Source: Phocoena phocoena (lineage: Eukaryota > Chordata > Mammalia > Artiodactyla > Phocoenidae). Taken from it: a stretch of DNA of 64,000 nt. The notes beneath the pieces were generated by a model. The model saw only the letters and a list, made by a program, of their open reading frames with translations, was not told where the DNA came from and did no database searches. The stretch covers positions 42,984,879-43,048,878 of the forward strand of contig NC_089238.1 of the NCBI RefSeq assembly GCF_963924675.1, in the 5' to 3' direction. The position numbers were made by a program, and so were the translations under genes. Positions 33,986 to 47,300 of this stretch are shown in pieces (positions within the stretch are counted from its first letter, which is position 1; every line of letters starts with the position of its first letter).

Positions 33986-36900
33986 CATAAGAAGTGCTTT
34001 CTGAGATCATTATGTGCATCACTCTGTTAAGTGTTATTAAAGTCCGTCTGTCTTAGGCAGCAGAAACAATATCTTTGCCCTTACTTTGCTTGCATTTTTA
34101 AAGATGGGTAACTGCAGATCCCTTTCTTCGTAATGTGAGCATTTTTTGGAAATCATCTGACTACTAATTTGTGCCATAAAATTATTAAGAATTGTATTTT
34201 TCTGTCTACTTAAAATTTGATAATATTAATCCATAAACAAATTCTGTTTATTTCTAAGCCTTTAATTCACAATAAATGCTTTAGAATTGCATTTTATTAA
34301 AAAAAATAGGAGATACAGGAAGTACCAGAATCTGGGGTGTGGGTTTCAGTCTGTAACTTCAAAAATATTTAATAGTCTTTTATTTTCTGGGCTCCAATTA
34401 TTTTAAATAGCACTGACTATTTGTTACCTTGAATTGATTGTGCAAGAAACAGGATAAATTTGAATCTGACAAATATTTCATAGAATTCCTCCCTTACAGG
34501 CAGAGGTATTCAGAGCTGACAATGCAAAGACATGTAAATGGGAATGTAAACCTAGCTGTAACACTTGGCCAGGGAAAGTTTGTTTTTATAAGCTGTGCAT
34601 TTGGAGGGCAAATTTCCCCTAGTCAATTTGGAGCACTTGCTGTTTTTGGAAGGGGGTGGGTGAATGGGGGCTCTTTTCAAAGTGAAAGTAGCTTGCCCAG
34701 CTCAATAGTGAGACCAGGTAAATTACAGACAGCTCATATTATATCTCAAGCAATTTCACCCAAACAGAAGAATTTACATTAAAGGTTTGTAACTTTCCTT
34801 TAAGTCACAGATTTTCCTGTGATAATAAAATACAGTCTGTTTTATGGAACATTTGCATTATTACCCAGTACCCCTACCACCATCACCTTTTTTTGTTATT
34901 GTTGTCATTACTGTTTTTTTAACAGTGTAGTAGAGCATGCTTAGACCCCTGGAAGGCTTATCAAAAGTAAATGAAACGAAAAGAAGTAGATCATCACACT
35001 TCCTTTTAAAACACTACTTCCCCTTTTCAGAGATTCAGTGAGATCTAGAAAGGCTCACTTTTGTACTTTTGATAGAATTATATAAGTTTGATGCACAGCT
35101 GGGATAAGCTAAGCCATCCACAGCACAGCAAGTTTTTGAACATTTAATTTTATATTTGAATAATTCTCCAGATCAGGCTATAATCATGAATGTCATATAA
35201 AAAGAAATTTTTAAATAAATTACATTATTTCACAGATGTGCAAATACTTCTGAGAAAAAAATTACATTGATCAGTTTTTAATACCCCCCTGTCTCACCCT
35301 TCAGTCAAAGGGAAAAATAGCTTTTTTCCCATCTTTGTCTTCAGAAAGGTGCTAGATTGTAAACATCTGAAGGAAATGAAAGGGGGTTGGCCAGTCCACC
35401 CCAAACTCTTTCCAGATTTTCAATCCTTTCAGCAGCAGCCTTCATTTTTCAGAAAAGAGGGAGGGTCTAGGGGAAAAAAAGAAAGGAGATGTCTCTGTTT
35501 ATTATTAAAATTTAAAGTGAAAAGCATTTCTATATCTGGCTAATTTTGAATCTACTAATTTAGAGGGCTTGAACAACAAGAGGCAAAATTTACACAAAGT
35601 ATGTGCTGCGGTGATTGGGAAGATAAGGCCTTTGCAGCTAATTAAGACCTAATTCTGGAAAAAGGACAATAAGCAACAGATGGCTATCATTTCTTTTACA
35701 GCCTCTGAAACAATAGCATGTGGATATTTAATTCAAAAACTATTCAAACACAATTATTTTTACTTAGGCAGAAAGAGAATTATTCTTTGTATAGTGTTTC
35801 TTAAGTGTAGTCTGTGTATTCCAGTTTAAATAAAGGCACTTCAGAATTTCTGTGTTTTGCAAATATTGGAATATTTCCGGAAGCAACAATTGAAGTCATG
35901 AACCATGGTCATTTTGGGAACATCACCTGTGGTTGGAAACATCACTGTTACTCAGGGCAGACTGAACAAGTGCTTTTGAATACAAAACAAACAATTGAAT
36001 TAAGAGTCTTGACTGTGTTGATTTTTCCATGTTTCTTTTGTTAACGGCTCTGAGTAACATTGCATGGCCTCTGTACCCATACAATATTTAGATATTTGAT
36101 ATGTCGTCATAAAGATATTCTGAAGTGGAAAAAATTGCATTAGTGTTTGGCTCATGGATAATGATTTGGTTAAGCTGCAGTTTTTCAGGACTTCTTTACT
36201 GACCCAACATAAGTATTCTATTTTTTTTTTTTTTTAACTAAAGCACTGAGGATAATATATAAAAATAAAACAAGGTGTTGTATTCAGATCAGTAGGTATT
36301 AAATCACAATTGCCTCTTTGTCTTTCAGAAACCATACATACCAGATGCACTATGAGAAAAATAATCTAAAATGTTGGGTTTATTTTCAATATGCAAGTAG
36401 TATAGAAATATGCAAGCTCTGATTGCAGTGCGCTGGAAACTACTCCACAAAAATGTGTAACGAAAGCTGTTACTATAAGTGCGGTTCATGTATTGGAACA
36501 GCTGTGACAGCCTGATACAGTTTAACACTTGTTCAATTATAAGAAAAAGAAATTCAGAAGGGAACTTGATTTAGATAAGAATTTTAAATAAATCCTTGAA
36601 ATTTCCCAAGTAACTTCTTCCAGTCAAAATTGCACCTTTTCCCTACTTTGTCCTCTTATCTTGCCCTATATTTAGTGTCCAACTCAGTTCTAGAGACCTC
36701 GGAAGTAACAGCTGCCCTTGACTGGACCACCTTTTCTTTCCAAATTCTGCTCATATTTTCTGTTTTTGAGTGTCTGGGTTACAGTGAGTTGCAAATTATT
36801 TCAGGTGTCTGCTCTTTTATATTCACTTAGGAAATTGCAAAGAAATCATCTAGTAGCTGGCCACACTTTTCATTACATCCATTTCTTTTTTCGTTTTCAA

Positions 36901-38179
36901 GTGATTTTATTGTGCTTTTACAGCAGATACATTTTAGTGCATGTAAGAAAGGCTGACACTGATATTGATACCAAACCTGTAGTTCTGGGAATTTGTGTAC
37001 ATGTCACTCTTTTCCTTTTGTTTAGCAAATGCTTGATTGATGTGTGTGATTGTATGTTTATATCATATATGTGTTTTACATATATGTGTGTATATATGTA
37101 CACACATATACGTAGTCTAATGTGCTATAGTGTTTGTGCTTCGTCTAAACTCTTTCCTGGAGTAACTAAATACATAAGGAACATATGTTCCCACGTGTAA
37201 AATTTCTTTTGTTTAGCTTAACTTTTTATTTTCTAAGCTGAATTGTCTGTACAGTTTGTTATGTGTGTAAAGGTTTAATTTGTTAATACTGCATATTTTG
37301 AGAATGACCTATTAATAGTGTTTGCTTGATGTCCTCAAAAGTCAGCATCTTTATATTATTTTGAAATTGCCCTCCTCCACAACAAAAATATTACACAAAA
37401 CCAACCTTTAACAGAAATTACTTAGTATTTTTAACCTCAAAGATGATTATTTTCTTATCTTGACTAAAAATAAAAGTCACAGGCATTTTCAAAAGAATTC
37501 TCAAATCCCCAGTGTTTATGACCAAGGCCTGCTGGTAGACAGCAGGTAGAAGTATGTGTTTCTACCAAGGGGACAAAGGATCCTTAAAACTCTGTTTACA
37601 GAGTTGCTTGTCTCAGCTTCAACATTTCTGTTAACTTTACATTGTTGACATCTTCGAAAGTGGATGGGAGAAACAAAATACTGAACTTTTTCGAGTGGTT
37701 TTTTTGGGACACTTAGCGTCTAAGAAGCTGACAGAAGGGTCTGTACATTAAGGCTCAGGCTGGAGAGGGGAGAAATGGCAAAAGCTAGCTCTTTTCATTC
37801 TATAGTGGTTGGTATGGGCAATTTAAAGCAGGATCCTGGAATTTCCAGACCCTGGCTCTATCTTCTAAGTCATTTCTGTACCTGGAATAAAATATTGCTG
37901 TAGAAATTATTGACATAATAGTCCCCATGAGGACCCATAGCCATCAAAGTGAAATCTCACAATAAATTCAGAGGCCACCTGGAGAACCACTGTTAAAGAG
38001 CTTTTTAGAGAAGAAAAAAAAAACTTTAAAAGCTTAATTCTTCTTAAATATAAGTTCACTGATCATGTTTCTGTACCACTTTCCTAGAGTTTAGTTCTTT
38101 ACTTTTAGCTTTGTTAAATAATCCTTTAAAACTCTTTTGACAGCAAAAATGCTGTGTTTTGTATAGATGACATCACTAG

Positions 38180-38500
38180 CCCAACTCCAGCCACGTTGAA
38201 AGCCAAGGGGTTACTAGGCAATAAACCTCGGTCAGGATTTCTGCGTGTCTCAGGGCATAAAAGCCTTAAAACGTGAGGTGGGTCTTAGTGATCTGTGGGA
38301 CAAACATTCCTATTATAATACCAGAAGCATTATTGATCAGTTTGGGGGGAACATTTTTTTAAAAGCTAATTAGTCTTTGCAGAGTCGAATAACTAATGTT
38401 GTTTTACACTTAGCACTTAGGCAGTGCTTTTCATCTTCAAAGTGCTTTGAAAACATTAACTAATTAATCATTAGCTAATTTAGCAACTGACGATAAAAGT
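38180..38500. promoter_or_regulatory. Candidate element with clustered TAAT sites
   Basis: Homeodomain-type cores cluster here: ctaattag at 38366-38373, then taactaattaatcatt and palindromic attagctaat (38470-38479). The middle part (38410-38470) has a phrase, agtgctttgaaaacattaac, that I have the impression also occurs in an ancient dispersed repeat, so it may be an exapted repeat. Confidence 0.3.
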
Positions 38501-40443
38501 TAAGGGACTAAAAGAGGCTGGATTCCACCAGCGTTTTGTGCACAGTGACCTCTCTCTGGAGTCAAAGGGAGAGTCTTTGTCTTGAAGGGAACCATGGGGC
38601 AGGCCACCAGGTGTGGGCGACTATAGGGGACACTGCTCAGGTAATATCTATAGAGAACTGAAACAAAATCTTTTAGATACAGACTCCTGGACTATCTTAA
38701 CAAGTAATGATCATCTTTTTTTTCTTTGGTTTTTAAAAACCAATTAAAAAAAAAAAGGCAGCTTTGTAGCAGGAGCCCTAACAAATATCCAGAGTATATA
38801 GGTATATGCTGAAACTTACAAGTGTGACCGTCCATGGGTAGAATGGGAAGTGTGTGCGCTTATGACCTTTACCTTCCTGGGTCCAGTGCAGTGTAATCCA
38901 TGAATACTACCCTGGAAATCTAGTTTAGTTTGGGAAACTCAGTGTAGAATCATAAGAGAATTTTCTTGCACATCGTGACAAACAGAATGCTTTCCAGGGT
39001 GCTTGTCTGCTCTGCGCTGTAGCCCCATCCATTATGTGAATGAGATGTGAAAATAGTCCCTTGTTTCTCCGAGATATCAGAAGACCTCACAAGCTGAGTT
39101 TCTTTAAAAATACGGAGACAGTTCATCTATAGGCTTGTTCTGAATGAGTGAATATGTGTGGTCCAGCTCATTTAGAGAAAAAAAAAACAGTCCACAAAAG
39201 CTACCGGTCTTAGGGAACGTGGTACCAGTGAGTGCAGTTTTGAAGAGTGAGTATACTTTGTTTTGCATTCAATTTCTTCTCATTCACACATACCCACTTC
39301 CTGCAATGAGGAAAAGCAAGATTTCAGTGAATTAAGAAATGTTAAATGTTAAAAATTTCCCTATGCTCTTGCCTGTTATCACCAAAGCGTTGGTAAATCA
39401 GGGGAGCAGAGACAGGTGGTGTTTACATTTTTTCAGTGTGCGTGCTACAGAAAGATGACTAGCTATTGAAAACTTCCCACCAACAAAACTTTGATATCCC
39501 TGTGGATGGTGAAAGGCAGTGAAAATAGACAATGCACATCTAATATAGTCTATTAGTTACTGCAGAATTATTTGGTGTTCTTTTGGAGAAATTTAAATGG
39601 GGACTTTGCACACATGTCCTGGGATAGTACTTAAAAGGCTTTACTCCTAGTTATAAGCATTTCAGGTTAATACAGATCTACACTGTCCTAAGCCTGAACT
39701 TGGCTGTAATTCTAACTTCATTAGCCTTCTTGAATGTAAACCTGTGTCTCTCCCCACTCCACCTTCTCCTCTTACCTTTATCTCAAGCTAATCTTTTCTT
39801 CTGGAGGGATAATTTTTTAAAATCCACAACAAGGCTTCAAATTATGTTCCTAGTTAGGAAATTAAAATTTTATACCTTCCCTGTTAAAATTGTCTAGTTT
39901 TGCAAAGGGAAAAAATACTTCCTATTGAAGGATTACCTATTTTTTAGTTTACTTTGCATGGAGAAGCCCTATAATTTAAACACTGAATAAAACAACTGCC
40001 CATTCTTCTCCCCATTCTCCATCTCAATCCCCTGCTTGTCCAAAGTTCTCATCAGCACGGCAATTTTTTCCCTTTGCTTTTGGGGCATATCCTTTAGACA
40101 GCTACCATCCATGAGCCAACTCTCCCCTTAAGCTCCTTCCCTAGAACTTGTGAGGGAGCCCTTTGGAAAGGTCAGGAGCCCAGATTAGCCTTGAGGTTAA
40201 AGAAATTATTGAATGGAGATTGCTACTCTCCCATTCACACCTATTGTTTCATATTCTTGTATCCTTAAAAAATATTCTTTTATGCATCAACATGAATCAT
40301 AGCCACATAGAGAATCATATGAGAACTAGTTTATATAAAATTGAAATTAGTATCCTAAAACAGTTGTTATCAAAGGGTGGGGTGGATGATTTTGCTCTGA
40401 GGGGACATCTGGCAATGTCTGGTGACCTTGTTGATTATCACAG

Positions 40444-40446
<3 letters not shown>

Positions 40447-40494
<48 letters not shown>
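40447..40494. repeat. (TG)24 microsatellite
   Basis: Uninterrupted run of 24 TG units, the longest pure dinucleotide TG run in the window. The open frames through it on both strands (40163-40600 and 40370-40552) are repeat-driven. Confidence 0.98.
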
Positions 40495-40497
<3 letters not shown>

Positions 40498-41350
40498 CAG
40501 TGTCATCTATTGGGTAGTGGCTTGGGATGCTGTTTACCACCCTATAATGCACAGGAAAACCCCCATAACAAAGAATTTTCTATCCCCCAAATGTGAATAG
40601 TGTGGAGTAAATAGTGTGTTTACTTATGCCTATACCTATACTTGGAATATACACGCAGTAGCTTTTAGGTAGGAAATTATTTTCCTTTTGATAGTACTTG
40701 TAAAACAAATTCTTAGTTAATTTGGGTGATTGTCCCTTCTTGCTTCTAAATATTGATTTCCTCACTTTGAATAGTTTCATATAGAGAGGGGGAAATGGCT
40801 CTTCATCTTTTCCGTTTCTCACTTGTAAAGACCATAGAGCAAGCCAGCCAGAATTAAAGAGAAGTGTACAAATGAGCAAAGGATGCATTGGGAAATGTAA
40901 GACCAGCTTACAAAAACTTGATGGATTTTTAGTTTTTAAAGGATAACTTAGCTTCTGCATCCCAGGCAGCACAAGAAGATAGAAAAAGAGACTTTATGTG
41001 GATGATGTCAAGGGTTTTCTCTGTATCTTCACTCTTGTTCACCCCTACTGACCAGGACCCTTGCCTTTCACATTGTGATTTTGGGTATTAGAATCTTCTC
41101 TGCATGAGATTTTTTTTTTTTTTTAACACATACTGCTTGTAAAAATCACAAGCTAGAGATTACAGGAAAGAACCCCAATGTTGCTCACTGCCAGTGATCA
41201 TTTTGCTGAGTGTTGTTAACTTGTTATTCATTAGTCGTTGGAAGGAGATTAAAAAAAGAGAGGCTTTAGCTGAAAATTAAGAAACAAAATACTGGGAGGA
41301 GATCTCAGAGTAAGAACATAATGATCTATAATAAGAACTGAAGTTTCAAT

Positions 41351-41353
<3 letters not shown>

Positions 41354-41393
<40 letters not shown>
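41354..41393. repeat. (AT)20 microsatellite
   Basis: Pure AT alternation of 40 bases, self-complementary throughout and prone to slippage or cruciform extrusion. Confidence 0.97.
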
Positions 41394-41398
<5 letters not shown>

Positions 41399-44300
41399 TT
41401 GTTTCTGTCTGTTTTTATTGCTGAAGGCTATAGGACTGGATGTCTCTCCAGTTACATCTATCCGTCTTTTAAACTAGCCTTGCTGTATAAAGTGAAGTTG
41501 AACTTCATTTTCCCAGTAGATGGCATTGTAGTCTGTTCAGTGGAAAAGAGCTTCCCCTAACCAATAGGACTTTAATTTTTTTCCTCTGAGCTTCCTCCTT
41601 GATAATGTATCCCCTCCCTCTTGCATTAAATACTAGCTTGAGGTTATAAATAAGAATCTTGTTTTCGCTAGTTACCTGTAACTCTCAAAAGATTTGATTT
41701 AAAAAAAGATACAGTAGATAATTTAATATCCTTATATCAAATGAAAAAAAAAAGACTAGATCTGGGAGTGTGGCATATGGAAAAAATATGCACGCATGGA
41801 ATATTTTCAGAATACACTGTTTCAAAATCAGAGCTGCCTCTGGTCTTCCTAAGTATACTTTTCCACATTAATCCATTGTACTTACAGCATTTTAGAGTCA
41901 GTATGAAGAGAAGCCTTGAGAAAGTTATTTGGTGTCAAAGATTTTCAGACACAATATATTCTTCTTGACTGAACCCCTACAAACTTTGAATCACTTTTAT
42001 AAACTCATTGTTTTAAAACTCTTTTTTAGAAACCATCTTGTCTGGGTTTCATGTGCATTACCTTTGGGACACTTGCATTTTTTTGTTTAATTATAAATAT
42101 TACTTTCATGGTATTCTGTTTCCTTCTTTTAAACCATGAAACCAAAAAATACTGGCAGTAATTGATTGAGCTAGGGAAAGTTGTCATTCCTTGGTGTTAC
42201 GAAATGGTGCCTGTATGTGCTGCATTATTATTATTATTTTGCTTATTGTGAAGATCCCTGAAGAATGGTCGGAACATTAAACTGAATTTCAACAAAAGAA
42301 ATAATGATATGGAGAATAGATATATTGTTTAAAAAAATTCATAATGAGGATTTACCTATGTAAATAACTTCTAAAAATAAAGGTTGAGTGTATTGACAAT
42401 TACAATCAAAATGGATTTTCTTTTCTATTTTTTTAGATGAACTTTGAAGATGAAAATACCATGTTCGTACATTTCTCTGTGTGTTTTAACAGAATCTGGG
42501 TTGTCCCTTGAGTCCTTTTTTTTTTTTCTGTGAAGCTACTATGTTCTCTTTTTAAAAAATATTTTACTAAAACTGTAAACGTTTCTCCCCCAGACAAAAT
42601 CCTCTTTCCACTGAATATAATCTATACTTCTCTGATAGTCATTTGGTAATAATATTTGACTTCCATTTATCAATACTGTTTCTTTCCATTATTTTTAATC
42701 ACAAGATTATGAGCTGTGTATTTAGTTATTATTTAAGCTAAATGGTGTCTTTGGCTGTTAGCTCGAAAAGATAATGTCCCAATATCAGGATTAAGTTTTC
42801 ATCTGTATCAACTGGCTTAAAAATACCCAACTTGATTCCTTTTGAATTAACTGAGTCTTATTTTATTTTTTTTTCAATATCACCTATCACCATAGTAACC
42901 ACTAGCTGTCATTTCAGCTTCTGACATTTTTCTCATTTGGTAAGATTTCAGAATTGCCATCCTCCCTGCCAACATGTCATGAACAAGAAAAAAAAATGCA
43001 TGAAAAATCTAATGGGTGTCTGGTCTGATTGTCCTCATTCGTGGCAGGAAAGACAAAAACTGATGAATTGTGAAATGTATTCAGAGGGATTCAAGGAAGC
43101 AAGTGCCTGGGACCCCCTCCCCCCCACACCTCGTTTTCATTTTGTTATGCTTGATGCACCGTACATGCTTACCCTGACACTTGGGTTTGTAGAAATTTAA
43201 GATGAACAATTTTTACATTCACCCTGCTGATCTCTCTCCCCTACCTTGTTTTTTTTTGTAAAAAGTCATCATTAAAAATATAGTTACCAGGGCTTGTATT
43301 TAGCATGATTTCTCACTCGGATCATAGATTTTTAATAAGTCCAAATTGGCTTCCAATATTTAAGGTGTTGTGTTTGCAAATGTAGAGCTCTGTTTTGGAG
43401 CCACTTATGGACCACGGAGACACCCAGTGGGTTTTGTGTGCGTGTGGTGTGCGCGGGTGGTTGAGAAAGATTATTAGGCCCATTTGAAAAAAGAAACAAA
43501 GCTGATTCTGGGCCTTTTCTAGGGGTTTGTTTTTCATGGCAAAAAAAAGTAGGAGAAATGCTGTTATTGTCTAATTCTTCCCGCATTCTGGTTTAACAAA
43601 TGAATGGGGGAAGACATGCTAATGAATTTCTACCCCAAGTACCAGGGTGGGTAATTGATGAAAGGAGCTATTTTTCTACTTATTTTCTTCTTTTTGATCG
43701 CCAGACTTCTTACAGCAAAAAGCAAAAAAGAAAGGGAAGTGATAATGTACTTTAGCTGATGTAAACATGCAAATTATAGAATAAATGTTACTGATATGAC
43801 ACAAACATTTACTCTGTACATGAATCTTATCACTGACACCTAGGCAAGACATATAATATGTGGTTTGAATATAAGTAAACATATTAAATACATTAGCGTA
43901 TGTATGTATACACACAGATGGTCGTATTGTTAATTTATCCTTAAGCTATCTAGGTGTACATGGGTTTGATAAAACTTAGGTGTCCAGAGGTTTTGTTTTG
44001 AGCGAGATCAATCTTGTAGGATATTTTTTTCGTGACTGTCTACAAAGTCAGGCTCAGCAGCAGGAACTCATTCCAGAAACATAAACATTTGATAAGCAGC
44101 TGCAGAATCCAGTGCCTTTTTACCAACGGGTGGACAACCCAGGATCATGCGTGTACATGTCGGGATGTTTCCATTTCACATTTCATATGCTGTGGCTTTA
44201 GTTCCTTTTAAAATATTCACACACTGGACTGTTGGGGGGGTGTGCTGTAGAATTTACTGCAGATTTTTATTCACAGGTATATTTAAGCATTACACATGGC

Positions 44301-47300
44301 TAGGAAGGAATGGAAAGGCCTATGAAAAGTATCGCCATTAAGAACCAAAGTTTCTTAATTTAAAAAGCAAAATCACATTTTTGGTGTAATTTATATGAAT
44401 ATTAAAACATTTAATGTTCAGTGTAGGTGGATTGATAACATGATTTTGGCATTGATGATTAATGGTGTGTTCAAAATACACACGCATAAGTGCATACATA
44501 TGTATACGGCTATAATGTGTGTGTAAAATAAGCAATTTGGTTCATCATGCTTTTGTTATTTGATTCTTTTTAAATTTAAACACTTTGGAGAAACCCGACG
44601 AATAATGCCTGAATGTTTGCTGCTATTATTATGAACAAATATAACCCTTGAGAAATAACTAGAAAATTGATATTGAATCTCAGAGTATATTTCAAACACA
44701 TATTTGGAAGTGGAAAAACAGAAAGTATTTTTTGAATACCGGCCAATAAATTTACCTCATAAAAGAAAAAAACTAGAAAAATATAAATCTTTTAATAAGA
44801 AATAATAATATTTTTATAAGCTGTGTTTTAAAATGAATGGTGTAAACAGAATATACTTTTACGCTTTATAAGATTTATAACAATAATCAGCAAAACCTTG
44901 TAACTGTGTTTGCACCTTATGTGCCTTCAAGCCATTGGACCTTGCAGTTAATTGTATAAATTCCATACACTATGGGAAATCACAGTGTATCATGTATATT
45001 CAGCATGTGTCATGTGTATAAATATTAAAATATATTAGCCAAAAAAGGTTGATTATTCCTCAAACATTTTGTAATAAATCTTATCTTTTTATGGATTGGG
45101 TGGGGGAAACCAAATATTTTATGTTATTTGGAAATATTCTTTAAACAACCTAGATTTATTATTAACATTTTAAACATTTATAACTGCGTTAAAATATTTG
45201 GAGACTTAGCTCACTGAACAGCCATATACCCGGGTAAAGTTATTTTTGTATGCAGTATACACAAGCAGTTCAGACTTCACTGTTCTCCAGTGTGGTGCCT
45301 GCATAACTGTTCACTGGTGCCAAACTTATGTACATAAAACATTTGTTTGTGCATATCTTGAGAGTTACCTGGGATCACTGATATAGATCCAGGTAGGAAT
45401 ACCATATTTTCTGTATGTGCAGGGATGTGTTGAAATCTATGTAATTATAATTCTTATCCTTAAAATTTTAAAAAAATCTATCCTAGACAGTAAGGCAGCA
45501 TATAGGTGAATTTTTGTATGCGAATACTCTTTTATTTTCAATGTGTATTTGAGGAGCTGCTTTTAAAATGTGGGTTGTATATATTCAAACATAAATACAC
45601 AAGTCAAATATACAAAGGCCTGACGTAATAGCAAATGTAAAAAATTAGAGTGATACATATTTATTGAGACTAATAGAGATGCCTAATGAATAAACAAACA
45701 CAAGGTTGAACTGTTTTACAAATGTATTTGGCAACTGCCCGTAGCAGTGAGTGTGTACATTTTGAGGGGAGGAAATGTCAGAACAGAGTCTTGTAAATAC
45801 ATGCAGCTGGAAAGAATAAAATAAAAAATGATGGCTAGCGCTGACAGGCAGACTTGGGGTGTATGATATACTTTGTTCATTTGATTCTTAGAACTCAGTC
45901 GGGGGTTAAATTGGAATCCAGACATCAAAGAATTCTTCCACCAGACCCAAATTTTGCCCGTATAATTTTTTTTCTTACAGTTGTCATAATTTTAGCTAAT
46001 TTCACAGTGCAATAAATTTTTACCTTTTGAAGTCTTTTTTTTCTTCTTAAATATGCACGCAGTATGTATATAATATATCTCATGTGAACTACCCACACAC
46101 GTGATATTGGGTACACTTACACATAAAAATGATAGACATACACATATGTATATTACACACATTGCCTGTGCACGCACATTCACAGATGGGGAGAGAAATG
46201 GTGTAGGCAGCCACTGCATTCATCTGAGCCCAATCCTGAAATATTAAAGAGAAAACGCTGTTTTCAGTAGCGATACGTTTGCTTCTTTTTCCTTTTTTGC
46301 CTTTTTTTCCCCTCCTGACTGTTGTGTCTGAAAATGTTGGAAGCATGTGGTGCTGCATATTTGGAGGTTTTGCAGATTTCTGTATGATTTTTATCTGAAG
46401 GTCAGGGCTGAGGAAATACATCAGGTTGGGATGTTTGCCGTTTGCTATTTAGCCTTGCTCCTCTTATCAGATCACTTTGTCACATGGGCCACAAACAGGG
46501 AACTCCTCTAAAGAGAGAGTAAAAATAAGCATTATTGTATTTGTATGAAATTTTTTCCTTTTTTAAGGAGTCTCAACACCATTTTTATGTATACTTAACT
46601 TTCAGCGTTCCTTAGGTTCATCGGGTTGTGATTATAATTTCATTTATCATTTGCATTTCTCAAATAAAAATGTTAAAGGTAAGTGCTTTTTTCCCCCTGT
46701 AAAAGAAAAAAACAGTGTTAAATCATATCCATGAGGTGTCATTTCTGAGCCATAGGTGTGAGTTCAGTATGCTTGGTTTTACCTGAATATGCCACTTATG
46801 ATAAAGAAACACATATAAACTGAGGAAGAGGATTTTCTTTACGTGTGTTTTCTATAGCTCTAAGAATCTTGTTTTGTAGTTGATGAACTCGTCTGTTTTC
46901 AAATGAGCTATGCTGATGCAGGTCTGAATAACGTGGTTACCACCAGAGTACCTAAGCAAGCTGTGGCTCCCATTCCATGAAATTAACATTGTTTATGGAA
47001 GCCCCAGATGGAGAGAGACTTTCATATCATAAATTGTGTGAATTAAATTTATTCAAGGTAGCTGTCCAATCTTCATCACTTCATGCAGTATTCAAAGGTC
47101 ACGCAGAGCCAAGGAAAATGAACTTTCACTCTCCGGCTATTAAGAAAGGATCTCCTCCCATTTACATGGAGAGTAATTAGACAGGAGCCATATTGGAAAA
47201 TGAAAGCCATTATGAGTAAGTGTTGGTCATGGCTTTTGGGAACCAGGTGAGAGATGGCTTTTAGGATTATCGGTTGACTAATTATGGTTCTAATTCTAAC

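Larger units (their letters stand above)
29586..40446. other. Repeat-poor non-coding DNA
   Basis: About 11 kb in which I recognise no SINE, L1 or LTR and no exon. It has several blocks with retained CpGs or clustered homeodomain-type TAAT motifs, which are listed separately. A trinucleotide GTG-rich patch lies at 29694-29718. The 114-codon frame at 34438-34782, the 117-codon frame at 30927-31280 and the 160-codon frame at 36718-37200 have no recognisable domain. Low repeat content over such a length is typical of regulatory deserts near developmental genes, but the neighbour gene is outside this window. Confidence 0.5.

Noticed and set aside
36718..37200. 160-codon hydrophobic frame, considered as a membrane protein exon
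   Set aside because: Hydrophobicity follows from T-rich DNA; it overlaps other frames, has no recognisable family, and runs into a TATG/TGTA-rich stretch at its end.
40163..40600. 145-codon frame with Cys-Val repeats
   Set aside because: The repeat is the (TG)24 microsatellite; no splice or domain support.
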